Assembly: GCA_034620365.1 (NCBI GenBank)
Contig: JAQGEQ010000380.1
Coordinates: forward strand, 3,038,001-3,102,000
DNA length: 64,000 bases
Origin: Pegea sp. RAD2-039
Taxonomy: Eukaryota; Chordata; Thaliacea; Salpida; Salpidae
Direction: 5' to 3'
Shown: positions 36,711 to 48,596 of the stretch, one piece after another
Numbering within the stretch: position 1 is the first letter of the stretch
Layout: the number at the start of each line of letters is the position of its first letter
The notes under the pieces: model-generated
Seen by the model: only the letters and a program-made list of their open reading frames with translations
What the model was told of the DNA's origin: nothing
Database searches by the model: none
Made by a program: the position numbers and the translations under genes

Positions 36711-39700
36711 ATCATGAAAGTTTGGTGTATAGCTATTTAGCACACCAACAGAGAAAGTGATGTTTACTGGCTATCTTGGCACAATAAACCATTATATATT
36801 GGTTTATCTTTCACATTTATATAATATGATCTTTAAGTTTGTTTTAATCTTTAGATTGTGCATATATTGATACCAGTTAAGATAAGCTACTCTTTTGTGC
36901 TAATATAGAACTAAGTTTCTTTTCTGAACTTTCTAGAAATACTATTTTTCATTCTAATGTGTTAATAACTTTTAAATTCGATATATAACTCCCAAAATTT
37001 ATTTAAATTTTGAATTTATTGGTTAGAAAATGTGCTTTTTGTACATAAAAGTTTACAATGTACTGAAATACAGCTCTTATATTTTTCTATAAAACTTTAA
37101 ATAATTTTCTACATTTTCTCTTGGTATAAATTATAAATCTTTGGAACAGTTTTGCCTTCAATCTTTAAATATTCTTCTGGTATTATATAATTTCCATGAA
37201 TTGATCAGTAATTTGTTTTGGCTGCCATCAAAAACTAATATAAATTTTCTTATTACCAAAAGTCAACAGACTTTTTAATCTTTCCAATAAATAGTTGCTT
37301 TGATTCTTAGTTTATCTATTTCAATTCCATTGTAAACAATTGTATGCTTTGTTAACGTTATGACTAGATGTGATATGTCGTATAGATTGCTATTGTCCTT
37401 GATTTGTTGAAGGCTAATAACCGAATGATTCATGTTTATTTGCAAATTAAATTTATATAGACATTAATTTTTTGTTTGTGATTTTTTAGCATATCCTGTT
37501 CAGTCTTCAAGATTCGATAGCAGCTTTAGAAGTTTAAGTTTATTAAGTATATAAATATTAAAGTCATTATCTAGAAAGTTTTCTTTTAAAATGCTCATTT
37601 AATTAAGATATATATATATATAATATTGTATGTAGCATTATAATTTTGTCTAAATCTGTGTTTAGTTGGTTTGGCAAGAGTTCTTTTAATATTAATTTTA
37701 TATTTTTATACTGGTATAACCAAGCAGACTAAATAAAGGTAGAAAAAATAAATTTGTTGGAAACTATTATATATTTTTTTAGTTGTTATTTATGCTCTTC
37801 TATCTTCAGAATATTATAAAGTTGAATTTGTTTGAAAGTTTATTAATGAAGACTTTAGCTTTGACCAATATTTATTTGAACTTGCAATATTTTGAAGGTC
37901 ATTTATTACTTTTATTTATGGCTGGCTTAATTCATTCATACCCATTTAACATGGTTCTAATATATTATTGTTATGATGGAATCAATAATGATTTCTGAAT
38001 TAAATATAGTTATCTTTTGATAATGTGATACTTTATTTGTTTTTATTGTTTACATGAACTTTTTGTTTTTTTTAACTTTTTATGTATTCTTAATTTATTC
38101 TGTAAACTATATCATGTTTAAAATAACCTTATCTTTTACTGTTTTTATTGTAGTTATATAAATTTTCATAGTTATTTTGGCAGTTTATTCTAATGATTGT
38201 TTTTGTTATCAAATATTATGATGGTTTCAACTGTTTTTTCTAAGTCTAAATATATTTTGATTGTTCAAGTTTCTTTTTTTATTTTTGTCAAATATTTTCA
38301 CTTCTTAAATTTGAGTTTTACCCTAAAATATTCTATTTGATGGATTTATCAAATTCTTTTAAGCTTAGTAAGTATGAAAAATGATATAAAAATTTGTTCC
38401 TTATTTTTATTTCTTAATTATTTTCCTTTTTTTGCTGACTAGAGTTAAATTTGTTTCTAACTTTTAAAAATTGTTTATTTTTCTTGTTGATACCCACAAG
38501 CTAATTTTATATAGTTGAATAACTATAATTTAATATAAATTTATTATATTAAAAGCTATTTCATATTTTTAAATTGATTCATAACTATATTTTGGGCAGT
38601 TTTTGTCTTTTATTTATATTTTTACTTATATAGTTGGTTTATTAGAGGTATTAATTATTTTTCATTTTTATAAATAGTTTTATTTCTAAATTCAATCTAC
38701 ACTATATGTTGTTTTTTATAAATTTAAGTCAAAAGTCATTTATTTTTAATCTATTATCATTTTTATGAGTTTCTAAGCTTTGTGATAACTTATAATTAGA
38801 AGTTTAAATTAGTTAAGTATTGGACTGTTTGTTATCAGAGTTGAACATCGTTTAAAAGATATTTACAAGTTTTCAATAATGCAGTAGTTTTCATTCTAAA
38901 CTCTGATGACGCAGTAAGAGCTTACCAGAAAGTCTGTTGACTCCATCCATTTCTTAAGATTGATTGTATTTCAAGTATCTACCATTTTTTAGAAGTTTGT
39001 TATCTTTATAAGCTGACCCCTCCCAAATAAAATATTGTTCATAAATTTATTTTGAAAAAATGATAATTGGTATAATTTCTTGTATTTTTTAGGCTTTTTG
39101 TATATTTGTACATCACTTTTTTGTTGTATTTCTATAAAAGTGTAAATGTTTTAGATGTTTTTCTTCATTTTTTAAGGTTAAATGGAATATATTTTTCAAT
39201 TATAATTATAATCTTTTTAGTTAAAAGCTATATTCTGTTTGGTATAGATAGGAAATAGTGCTATGAATTTTAAATAATTAGTGTTTTTTAGTCATAGCTT
39301 TAGTTAATCATTAATTAAGATAATTTTTATAAATGAATAATTTTTTTTGCCTTGTAACTTATTACAATATAAATCAAGGTAATGCTGATCAAATTTGTGA
39401 TATCAAGTCTAGCTACCAGGAAATTATTTTGTTTATGTTAAATTTAGTTTTTTACTGTAAATAGACCTTCATTTATTTTTTTTTAATATAATATTCATGC
39501 TTAATTTATTACTAACTGAAAGCTGCTTTAAGAATTATTTTTTAAATTTTTATTCAAAGGTTTTATATTTAATAATTTAATTATAGCTGAATTTATCGTA
39601 GATGTTGAAGACCTTTTTTCACAATCAAGCTTTGTAAACAATTGTTATAATTTAAGTGTGCAGAATTCTTTTTTGAAGTTTTTCGATTACACACTTGTTT

Positions 39701-40860
39701 TAACAGATGTTTTCAATTTGTTATCACCTTTTTTAATTATCTGGTTATTTTTAAAAAGTTTAGTGAAACAATTAGAAGATAGCTTGTAGTTATACTATCA
39801 TTAAATTTTAAACTTTCATATATAGTCATTTGAGTTATTTATTTCGCTTTAGAAATAATCTAATATATGTTCTGTGATGTTTTATCAAATTATCATTAAA
39901 TAAGATTCAACTGTTTACAAAACTTCAAATTACTTTTTGAGCTGTTAATATTTTTTTCTATTTTTATCGTTTCAAGTCGTGATAAGAATGTTTTGAACAG
40001 TTGATACTAATTAAAGATATTTTTCTCTTTGAAATCCTATTTATTCCTCTTCAATATTAAGTTAACATGAACCCTATTATTCATTTTAGTTTAAATATAA
40101 CTGAACGCCTAAAAATTAAAATTACTTGTTACGCTTGAATAAGCTTTTAAAAAGATAGCTGTTAGTGTGAAATTAAATTAGTTCCTCAATTTATATTGAT
40201 AAAAAGTTATTAAGATTTTTTAATTTGTGATTAGTTAACACAATTTGAAAAAAATATTTTATGATGTTGGTAGACGAAATACAACATAGAGTTTTGCCAA
40301 AGTTAATGTAGTTTCGGATTTTTTCTCAAAAATAAAACAAAATTTATCAACATATTTGAGCGTCGGCCGACTATAAGGCTGCTTTGCTTATCAAAATACT
40401 TTTCCAAACTGATTAAAGACATTCAGTTAGAGATTAGATTAACTTTTAGGATAATAAAATGTAACAATAGTAATAATTTCATAAAGATAACTTTTAGTTA
40501 CAGACTTGAAGATATTATTTTTATAATGTTTTACTTAAATACAGAACTGTTAGTAGGTATTTTCTACAAGGGAGTAGGTTTTTATTAACTCAATTTAAAA
40601 TGTTTATAAAACTCAATCTGAGTTCACTTTAAAAATTTAACTAGAGTTTCCGAAATGTATTTTATTAAATAAAAAACAACTTGATTACTAAATATACAAG
40701 AAATAGTTTGACTTTTTTTATCGATTGAATTTAAAATAAGGAATATTATCACATAACTAATTTCTATTCACATATAGTAAAATAACGAACTAAAATTCGT
40801 TTTACATGAGTATAAGAAAATTGTTGTAATAAATAATAATAATTTTGAATTGTATGCATC
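36711..40860. other. Long AT-rich region downstream of ARF
   Basis: It contains the ARF 3' untranslated region (AATAAA 36783) and about 4 kb of very T-rich plus-strand sequence. It includes a short TA repeat near 37608-37622. No further gene, RNA or clear element is recognised. Confidence 0.4.
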
Positions 40861-40942
40861 GACGAGGTGGCCGAGTGGTTAAGGCGATGGACTGCTAATC
40901 CATTGTGCTCTGCACGCGTGGGTTCGAATCCCATCCTCGTCG
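40861..40942 (+). tRNA. tRNA-Ser, anticodon GCT
   Basis: 82 bases with the acceptor pair GACGAGG/CCTCGTC, a serine-type long variable arm, the anticodon GCT at 40894-40896 and a GGTTCGAATCC B box. There is no run of T before the tRNA-Ala that begins four bases downstream (spacer TAGT), so both may be transcribed together. Confidence 0.95.
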
Positions 40943-40946
40943 TAGT

Positions 40947-41018
40947 GGGGATGTAGCTCAGTGGTAGAGCGCACGCTTCGCATGTGTGAGGCCCCGGGTT
41001 CAATCCCCGGCATCTCCA
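40947..41018 (+). tRNA. tRNA-Ala, anticodon CGC
   Basis: 72 bases with the acceptor pair GGGGATG/CATCTCC, the anticodon CGC at 40979-40981 and a GGTTCAATCCC B box. A polymerase III stop (TTTTT, 41022-41026) follows. Its partner copy on the minus strand at 58776-58847 has TGC instead. Confidence 0.95.
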
Positions 41019-41026
41019 TGATTTTT

Positions 41027-42480
41027 AGATAAATTTATAGTGTAACGAGTAAATGACAATAGTTTTGTGAAATATGGGAAATATTTTATTAATGATCTTA
41101 TGAAACTGTAACTTATAAAGAAAATCTGTATAAGTTGTTTTAGATTTGAAATAAGCTGATTACTTAGTCTGTACACTTTTTTGTTAACTAGCATACGAAA
41201 CATAAATATTTAGCTTATGTGTTTAAAGAAATCATTCTCAAGTTTTTGAAAGTATAATAACTTTTATTAATATCTCAACAGTTATAGTTTTAGAACTCTA
41301 TTTAATAAAGTTAATTCTATATAGCTGATTTAATTTCTATGGAATCTTGAATATATAAGTGAAAAAGAATTTTTATGGAAAAGTAATGACAAACTTTTCA
41401 TATATTTTTTGAAACTAATTTAACAAACATCAAATTTTTGTTGGAGTTTACTGTTAAATGTTTTATACTGTTTGCTCTCCGCTTTACATAAGATAAAAAT
41501 ATAATGCTTGTATGATGAATAGACTTTCTAAAGATTGATTTTTAGGTTAAATTGTTTGATTATGAATCACTGAAATTGCATTCATTTATGTAAACTGTAT
41601 TCAACTTTCTGAGCTGAAATTATCTTAGAAATCAATTTGCTTTGTAAAATCAAAGTAAAAATTATTTAATTCTAATATCTTAATTGCAAACACGTCACAA
41701 TATTGAAAACCTTAAAACTACAAATAAGATTATTTTTAATACATAAGTTTTTATAATATTCACACTGAGTTAAGAATTAAAGCTTCTAAAAGAAGCACTT
41801 TATTTTAATAAGAACTTTTTTAATTAACTTTATTTTATTGAAAATCCAAGCTGGCTAAGTTAATATGATAATTCATTTTTGCAGTGGATTCTATGTAAAG
41901 TTTATTTACGATAATAACAGAACTTTATTGAAGACCTTTGTTTTAAACCTAAACGAAAATCAAACTTGTGCTTTAAAAAAAACTTATTAACAAGTTATTA
42001 ACATGATTCAAAAGACCTTATTTATTAAGATTCATTTAGATTAGAATTTATAATAATTAATGATAATAAATAAAAAGTTGCAATACCAAAGTGCTTATTA
42101 AAATAGACAAAGAATCTGATGAAAAAGAAAAACTAATGAGAAGTTTTTATTTTGATCAAATTCTTAACGGTTAGATAAAGCTCATTCTATAGTTTTATCT
42201 TTGAGTTTGTTTTATGATTGATTATTGAATATCCGAATATCATATTTTAAACTATACTTTTGACGTTGGTTCATTTTTTTCTCAAAAATTAGAAAGCCTG
42301 GTTGCCAGTCACCACCCAGGTAACTTTGGCTGATAGACTTATTCAAATACAGCGATTAAGGGTGAATAAGAAAGCACTTCGCAAATAGTTAAAAAAAACG
42401 AAGAAATTTAAGAGATGGGAAATATTTCATGAGAGTATCCCACAGTGGTGATATCAAACAAAGTAAGCAACAAGTAAAAG
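41027..42480. other. AT-rich intergenic region
   Basis: No gene is recognised. The less AT-rich end (from about 42290) may belong to the LINE remnant that follows. Confidence 0.4.
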
Positions 42481-42489
42481 AAGAAATTA

Positions 42490-42690
42490 GAAAAAGTTCC
42501 AGGCTTAATAAAGCATCAAAACTTTACGTAGTATGTACTCTGCTTCCAAGAGCGCTATCTTTAGAATTTTAGCACCTTAAATTCTTCTTGGTATCTTTTC
42601 AATGATCTTCTCGAATTCCTTCGATGTTGTTCTTAATGCACCAACCACAACTGGAAGTATTTTGATATTCACTTTCCACTTTCCACATTC
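42490..42690 (-). mobile_element. C-terminal fragment of a non-LTR reverse transcriptase
   Basis: On the minus strand the frame reads ILPVVVGALRTTSKEFEKII and then KIALLEAEYILRKVL, a pattern found near the end of many invertebrate LINE polyproteins (VIGALG...LLGTARILRKVL). About 200 bases remain, with an interruption. It is a third LINE type in the window. Confidence 0.6.
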
Positions 42691-44023
42691 TTCTTATTCG
42701 TTTTTCTATAACCTTTTATATATTTTATATTTTTTCTATTTCTTTTTCTTTTAAAAGAATTTTTTTTATAGTAATGTTTATTTTCCTCTAAATGTTACAT
42801 CAAATTAAAAAATTGATAAATGTTATGACTGTAAATTGCAAACGAAATAACAAATTTTAAATATTGTTTCTAAATTTTAAAAATTAAAAACACCATTAAT
42901 TAGTTTTTTGTAAGTGAATTATAAAATTATTGTCTTTTCTCAAAAAGATGTTTTAATTCTAATTTAGAATAATTGTTACTTTATATCCTGCGTCTGGTAA
43001 TCGAAAGCAAATAAAACTGGAATGCAGCTTATTTTTACCGGTGCTGAGTGAAACATCTAGCTTAATGATTTTAAGTACAAGTAAACAAACACTTTTTTTA
43101 AAGTTGTCAACTATTTATTGACAAAAACATTTTAGTTTGGCAAAGAATGTATCTTAAAAATTAAAAGCTATTTGAAACATAGCCAATTTGTGTCGAAACA
43201 GTAACACGCAAGCATTTATATGATTACGTATCAATTCTGAAACCAAGGGTAATATCAAAGACCTATGATATATGATCGAAGGTTAATTAATAGTGTACAT
43301 TAAATTAATACCGATTGTGATTTTATAGCTTTTATATAAAAAATAAACATATTTTTTATATTAAAATTTTTTTTTCACGGTAGCAGCTATATATGTAAAT
43401 TAGATTATAGAATGGGCTAAAAATATATGTGTCTAAATAAATTTGTTTTTCTTTGAGAAATTTTTTCAATTTTTTTGCTTTTATAATTTATCTACATTTT
43501 TTATGGGTTTTAGATAGTATTTCTGATTAAGAAAAATTATTTGTTTATTAAAAAAAAGAGTTTGAAGAAATTAAAAAAATTGACATAGCACAATTTGTTT
43601 TAAATAAGTAATTACATTTTTTCTGATGAATCATTAAAATTTGCTTTTTAATACTGATAATTTGTAATGAAGTAAAAAGTTAAACTTCAGTAGGATTTGT
43701 TATTATGAAAAATCTAAATTTTTATGTTAATAGAAATTGTTAATTATATTATGTGTAAAGTATTATGATATTTTAAAATTTATTGTATTTTAATTGTTAT
43801 TATAAATAAATTTTAATGGCCTAAAATTAGGTTTATGACTTGTTCATTTTACTATATAAAAACTTTCCATTCATAATCTTCTGCTATATTTTTTATTGTT
43901 TAAAACTTTTCATATTTTTATTTATTAAAGCTTATGTTGTATTAAAAAATAAACTAATAATTAATAAAAATTGTTGCAGGACCTTTTTATATCTAATATA
44001 AATATATTATTTGTTGATATAAG
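42691..44023. other. AT-rich region upstream of TMED
   Basis: No gene is recognised. A TTGTTGCAG acceptor at about 43979, 45 bases before the TMED start, suggests a 5' untranslated intron whose donor I cannot place. Confidence 0.4.
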
Positions 44024-44671
44024 ATGATGAAAACAGTTGTTCTTTTACTGCTGTACTTACATTTAAGTTCAGCAGTTTATTTTTACATTGGTGAAAGAGA
44101 AAAAAAATGTTTTATTGAAGAGTTGCCTGAAGATATTATGGTTACTGGTAAATATAAAGCCCAGTTTTATGACAAACAGACCAAGAACTATGTTGATTCA
44201 CCTCCTGGCATGGGAATGCATGTCAATATTAAAGATCCTGAAAACAAACTAATCTTAGATAAAACTTATGGAGCAGAGGGAGCATTTACTTTTACCACTC
44301 ATACTCCTGGGGAACAACAAATCTGTATTGGATCTAACTCTACTAAATGGTCTTTATTTGCTGGGGGGAAAATTAGGGTATATCTCAACATACAAATTGG
44401 TGAGGCATCAATAAATTATAAAGAAGTTGCAGAAAAGGAAAAGTACACTGAACTTCAACTACGTGTCCGACAACTTGTAGATCAACTTGATCAGATTCAA
44501 AAGGAACAGAATTATCAAAGAGTCCGTGAATCACGCTTTCGTGCAACAAGTGAAATCACTAATAGTAGAGTTTTGTGGTGGTCTATTTTGCAAACTACTG
44601 TTCTCATTTTTGCTGGCTTATGGCAAATGAAACATCTTAAAGGATTTTTTGAAGCTAAAAAGTTGGTATAA
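44024..44671 (+). CDS. p24 family cargo receptor, alpha type (TMED4/TMED9)
   Basis: One frame of 215 residues. A signal peptide (about 1-17) is followed by a GOLD domain opening [20 protein letters not shown] with the paired cysteines of the family, a coiled-coil stretch ([20 protein letters not shown]), one membrane helix ([18 protein letters not shown]) and a short cytosolic tail ending FFEAKKLV. The tail carries both the FF motif (COPII) and the KKxx motif (COPI) that cycle the protein between ER and Golgi. The FYIGE start and the FEAKKLV end identify the alpha subfamily. Two adjacent Met codons open the frame, and I use the first. No coding introns. ARF, which recruits COPI, lies about 7 kb upstream, but I read no functional linkage into that. 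Confidence 0.95.
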   Translation: MMKTVVLLLLYLHLSSAVYFYIGEREKKCFIEELPEDIMVTGKYKAQFYDKQTKNYVDSPPGMGMHVNIKDPENKLILDKTYGAEGAFTFTTHTPGEQQICIGSNSTKWSLFAGGKIRVYLNIQIGEASINYKEVAEKEKYTELQLRVRQLVDQLDQIQKEQNYQRVRESRFRATSEITNSRVLWWSILQTTVLIFAGLWQMKHLKGFFEAKKLV

Positions 44672-46211
44672 ACTCAAAGCACTTCTCTACATTTCTTTAC
44701 TTTGGATAGATATTTGATTATTTGGGTGAAAACGATGTTTTCTCTTCTCTTCATTTAGATTATTTATAAGTTTCTGGGACATATTCATTTCTTGATTTTA
44801 AACTACTACTTAGCAGTTATTGAGTTGTAACATCATAAATTTATTTCTGATGTACAAATTTCTATTTTTGTGATTTATTACTTCAGTACTCTTTTTCTTC
44901 TATAAGTTACAAAATGAAATTTTTTATAGTTATATTTAAAAGATTTAAATCTATATTTTATTTTAAATGCTGAGATAAAAATATGTTTCTGTTTTTACTT
45001 GATTAGAAATTAAAGCTTTTGATGTTATGTTTATTGTATTTTAGCCTTTTGGAAATCTTTTTAGTTTAATTTGGTGTAGAGTAAAAATAGTTTCGTTTTT
45101 TATTCTGATGATTTAAGCATTAAAAAGAGTTGATTTTGATTTTAATCATTTTTATTTGTGAATATGTTTTGGGTACAATAAGCTTGTTGGAGATATACAC
45201 ATTTAAGGTCATTCAATTACTTTATCATATTCATGCAGTTTGAATACATTTAAATGCTTTGTTTATTAATTCATGTATAACATAAAATTATTGGTTTTTT
45301 TCCAAGGAAATTTGAATAAAATCAGTTAAAAATGTTTTTGTTGTCAATCATTAACTAAGCATCAGACTATTTTTTATCTTAAGAGGAAGATTATAGAAAA
45401 GTTTATCTAAAGGTAAGTTTAAAAATAAATCATATAATTTTGTGGTTATTATTTGAATTTATATTTAGTTTGACCAAGTTTTCAAAAAAATGGACCATTT
45501 AATTATTATTAATCAACAATTTGTTGATTAACAAGAAATTTTAAGATTAAAGTATAAAAAATTTTCCATAAATGATAAAGTTATAAGAATATATAAAAGC
45601 TTCAACATTTGCTTTGTTATTTAATCTTTTCATTTGTAAAGTCATTAAATGTCCATTAAACGTTTTTAGCTGCTCATTCATAATGATCTTTCTCAAATAT
45701 TGTTGTTAAAGTATAATCCAGTGATATATTGAGCCTGGTCTGTTTTAATATATGTGTAAAGAGCTTTTTAAGTAGAAAACTGATTCTTTAATGGAAGTAT
45801 GAAAAGGTTTTTTTTATTTATATAAATAATTTAATATATTTTTAGATTTAGTTCATAAAAAGCTGAAATACTCTGTAGACCATCTTTCATATTTCTGTCA
45901 AATTAGGTTCTAGTAACAAACTTGTGTATAGAGACAATTTTGTTTTATTAGTAATTTTTTAACCATTAAGTTTTTTCTTATGGTCTAATATAGTAAATAT
46001 TCAATTTTTCATTTAAAGTAAACGATAAAATTGTGAGATCAATTTTTTACTCCATATTAGTGATATTTTTGTTAGTCATTGTTGAAAAAGCAGATATTGA
46101 AAATAGTTAGTATATTGTGTACATTTATGTTGTAGTTCTTATATGACAACATAGATTTTGTTTTATAATAGGGATTATTTTAATACTAAATTATTTAATT
46201 AGTTTGAGTAA
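44672..46211. other. TMED 3' region and SLC5 upstream region
   Basis: AT-rich. An AATAAA lies near 45315. No other gene is recognised. Confidence 0.4.
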
Positions 46212-47975
46212 TTGTCTAAGTTCTTTTGGATTGATATAAACATGTTGAATTATCAGTTTGAGACTATTGATTATGTTGTGTTTTGTTCAACCATACTTAT
46301 CTCAATATCAATTGGAATTTATCATGCATTTTGGGGACTTAGACAAACTACAACTGATACATATTTGATGGCTAACAGACAAATGGGATTTTTGCCTGTG
46401 TCAATGTCACTCTTAGTAACAATTATGTCAGCTGTAACTGTATTAGGTGTTCCTGCTACAATCTATCAATATGGTACAGGTTATTGGGGGTTTGCTTTTT
46501 CTTATTTTGTATTTATTCCTATCCTTGCTCATTTGATTATGCCAATCTTGTATGACATGAGATTAACATCAGCGTATGAATATTTGGAGCTTCGCTTTTC
46601 AAGAACTGTGCGGTTATGTGGGACTACTTGTTATGTGTTGATGATGGTAGTTTATATGGGTGTAGTTATTTATGCTCCTGCTCTTGCACTAAATGCAGTT
46701 ACAGGTTTAAATCTCTGGATTTTAATAGTTAGTCTCTGTTTATCTTGTGCCTTTTATACAACTATGGGTGGCATGAGAGCTGTTATATGGACAGATGTAT
46801 TTCAAGCAATTATAATGCTCGTAGCACAAATATTAGTACTAGCGATCGGTGTGTCAAAACTTGGAGGAATAAAACAAGTTTTTGACATTGCTATAGAAAA
46901 TAATAAGATATCTCCGATTAATTTTGATCCTTCGCCTTTTGTTACTCATACATTTTGGTCAGTGACTTTTGGTGGGACGTTTTTATGCTTAAATATATTT
47001 GGAACTAATCAATCCGCAGTTCAAAGATTTTTATGTTGTCAATCGAAAAAAGATGCTGTAAAAATGATTTACTTAAATCTACCATTATTGCATTTTGTTA
47101 TGATTTTAGGCTGTGTTTTGGGAGTCGTAATATTTGCAGAATTTCGATGCGACAATCCGTTAGCAAATGGAACCAAACCTGATCAACTTTTAATTTATTA
47201 TGTGATGTTTGTTTTGAGAAGCAGTTATGGCTTATCAGGACTTTTTATTGGATGTCTTTTCTCAGCTTCCTTAAGTACCATTTCGTCTTCATTTAATTCA
47301 CTAGCTACTGTTACTTTACAAGATTTTATTCGGCCTACAATTCAAATATCAGATAAAAAAGCGACTGTTTATGCAAAAGTTCTCGTTGTAATATATTCTA
47401 TTTTATGCCTTTGTATGGCAGCTCTTGCCTCACAACTAGACAGTCTACTAAAAGCTGCTTTAAGTATTCTAGGAATTATGGGGGGGCCTTTATTGAGTAT
47501 GTTCATTATTGGAATGACTTGCCGTCATGTAAATTCAAAAGGTATGTTAGCTGGATTTCTTTCATCACTGATCATTGTAATGTTTGTTGGTTATGGAAAT
47601 CTAATATATCAAATACAGAACAATACTGAAATTCAACACCCTAAGTATTTAGATGATAGTTGTTCACGTAATCAAACAATACTTAATGTCACAACTGATT
47701 CGGGGTTTTATATCACTAATAATTCTACTGCTGCTCCGAGAGTTGATATCTACACTGGATTTGCATATATCTTCAAACTTTCTTACATGTGGTACAGTGG
47801 ATTAAGTATTTTAGTTTCATTCATAGTTTCATCGTTAGTTTCTTGTTTTTTCAAAGATGAAAAGTCGATTAATCAGCGCATGTTGTTACCATTTCTTCGC
47901 TCTGCCTCAAAAGGTGCTAGTAAAGATATGTTTACAGAAAATAACACCTTAAACTTACACGCCATTGCATGTTAA
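46212..47975 (+). CDS. SLC5 family sodium/solute symporter (monocarboxylate or multivitamin type)
   Basis: One uninterrupted frame of 587 residues. It follows the SLC5A8/A12/A6 pattern throughout: DYVVF start, SAVTVLGVPATIYQYG, TSAYEYLELRFSRTVRLCGT, YAPALALNAVTGL, MGGMRAVIWTDVFQ, NQSAVQRFLCC, PDQLL and SASLSTISSSFNSLATVT. These are the helices of the LeuT-fold sodium symporters, about 13 in this family, and the last motif belongs to the sodium-binding region. The extracellular loop near residues 475-505 has several N-glycosylation sites (NNT, NQT, NVT, NNST). It should sit in the plasma membrane and bring in short-chain monocarboxylates, or biotin and pantothenate. The substrate cannot be told from sequence. 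A second Met 10 codons downstream (46242) may be the true start. AATAAA at 48334. Confidence 0.93.
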   Translation: MSKFFWIDINMLNYQFETIDYVVFCSTILISISIGIYHAFWGLRQTTTDTYLMANRQMGFLPVSMSLLVTIMSAVTVLGVPATIYQYGTGYWGFAFSYFVFIPILAHLIMPILYDMRLTSAYEYLELRFSRTVRLCGTTCYVLMMVVYMGVVIYAPALALNAVTGLNLWILIVSLCLSCAFYTTMGGMRAVIWTDVFQAIIMLVAQILVLAIGVSKLGGIKQVFDIAIENNKISPINFDPSPFVTHTFWSVTFGGTFLCLNIFGTNQSAVQRFLCCQSKKDAVKMIYLNLPLLHFVMILGCVLGVVIFAEFRCDNPLANGTKPDQLLIYYVMFVLRSSYGLSGLFIGCLFSASLSTISSSFNSLATVTLQDFIRPTIQISDKKATVYAKVLVVIYSILCLCMAALASQLDSLLKAALSILGIMGGPLLSMFIIGMTCRHVNSKGMLAGFLSSLIIVMFVGYGNLIYQIQNNTEIQHPKYLDDSCSRNQTILNVTTDSGFYITNNSTAAPRVDIYTGFAYIFKLSYMWYSGLSILVSFIVSSLVSCFFKDEKSINQRMLLPFLRSASKGASKDMFTENNTLNLHAIAC

Positions 47976-48596
47976 AGTCGACAATTATTTCTACTGTTAT
48001 GACTGTACAGTTCTTGCACCAACTTGTAAATTATTCAACAATAGCTGCTAAGTTCTCTATTAAAAGGTGTCTATGTCTGTGTTTTGTTTTATCTTTTCAG
48101 TATTAGGAGATTAATATTACTTTAGTTGCTTCGCACAGTCAAATTCACGTTTTGATATTCAATTTTTGTAAAATTTTTGATCTCCTATAATTTTTGTAGA
48201 CTTCTACTAGTACTATTATTGAAGCGTTTGGTATTTTGAAAATAATTCAATTTTATGATACTACATTGTTTTTGTCTTTTAGAGTAGTAAAAACTCTGAA
48301 TTGTAATACAAGCAACTTTTACTCGCACATTTCAATAAAAGAGCCAATTTTATTGATAGAAATTGTAACTTAGAATTGTAAAAGCTCTTCAGCCCACAAT
48401 AACCAGACATGAATAGTTTGTCGTAGACAAAATTGCACTTGGTGATTGGCAGTATTTAGGAGATAAGCAACTGTATACAATACAACCCTAACTCTAATCG
48501 TAACTCCTCAATAAAATTGTATTTATGTAAAAATTGTTTTGTTAGATTATAATAAACTTTTTTCACAATTTGTTTAAAACTTTCAGATTTGTTCAG
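47976..48596. other. SLC5 3' untranslated region and TMEM181 upstream
   Basis: It holds AATAAA at 48334-48339 and about 250 bases of upstream sequence for TMEM181. A TTTCAG acceptor lies shortly before that ATG. Confidence 0.5.

Noticed and set aside
37783-37998. Hydrophobic 71-codon frame downstream of ARF.
   Set aside because: T-rich sequence gives Leu/Phe/Ile-rich chance frames. There is no family match and no splice or promoter signal.
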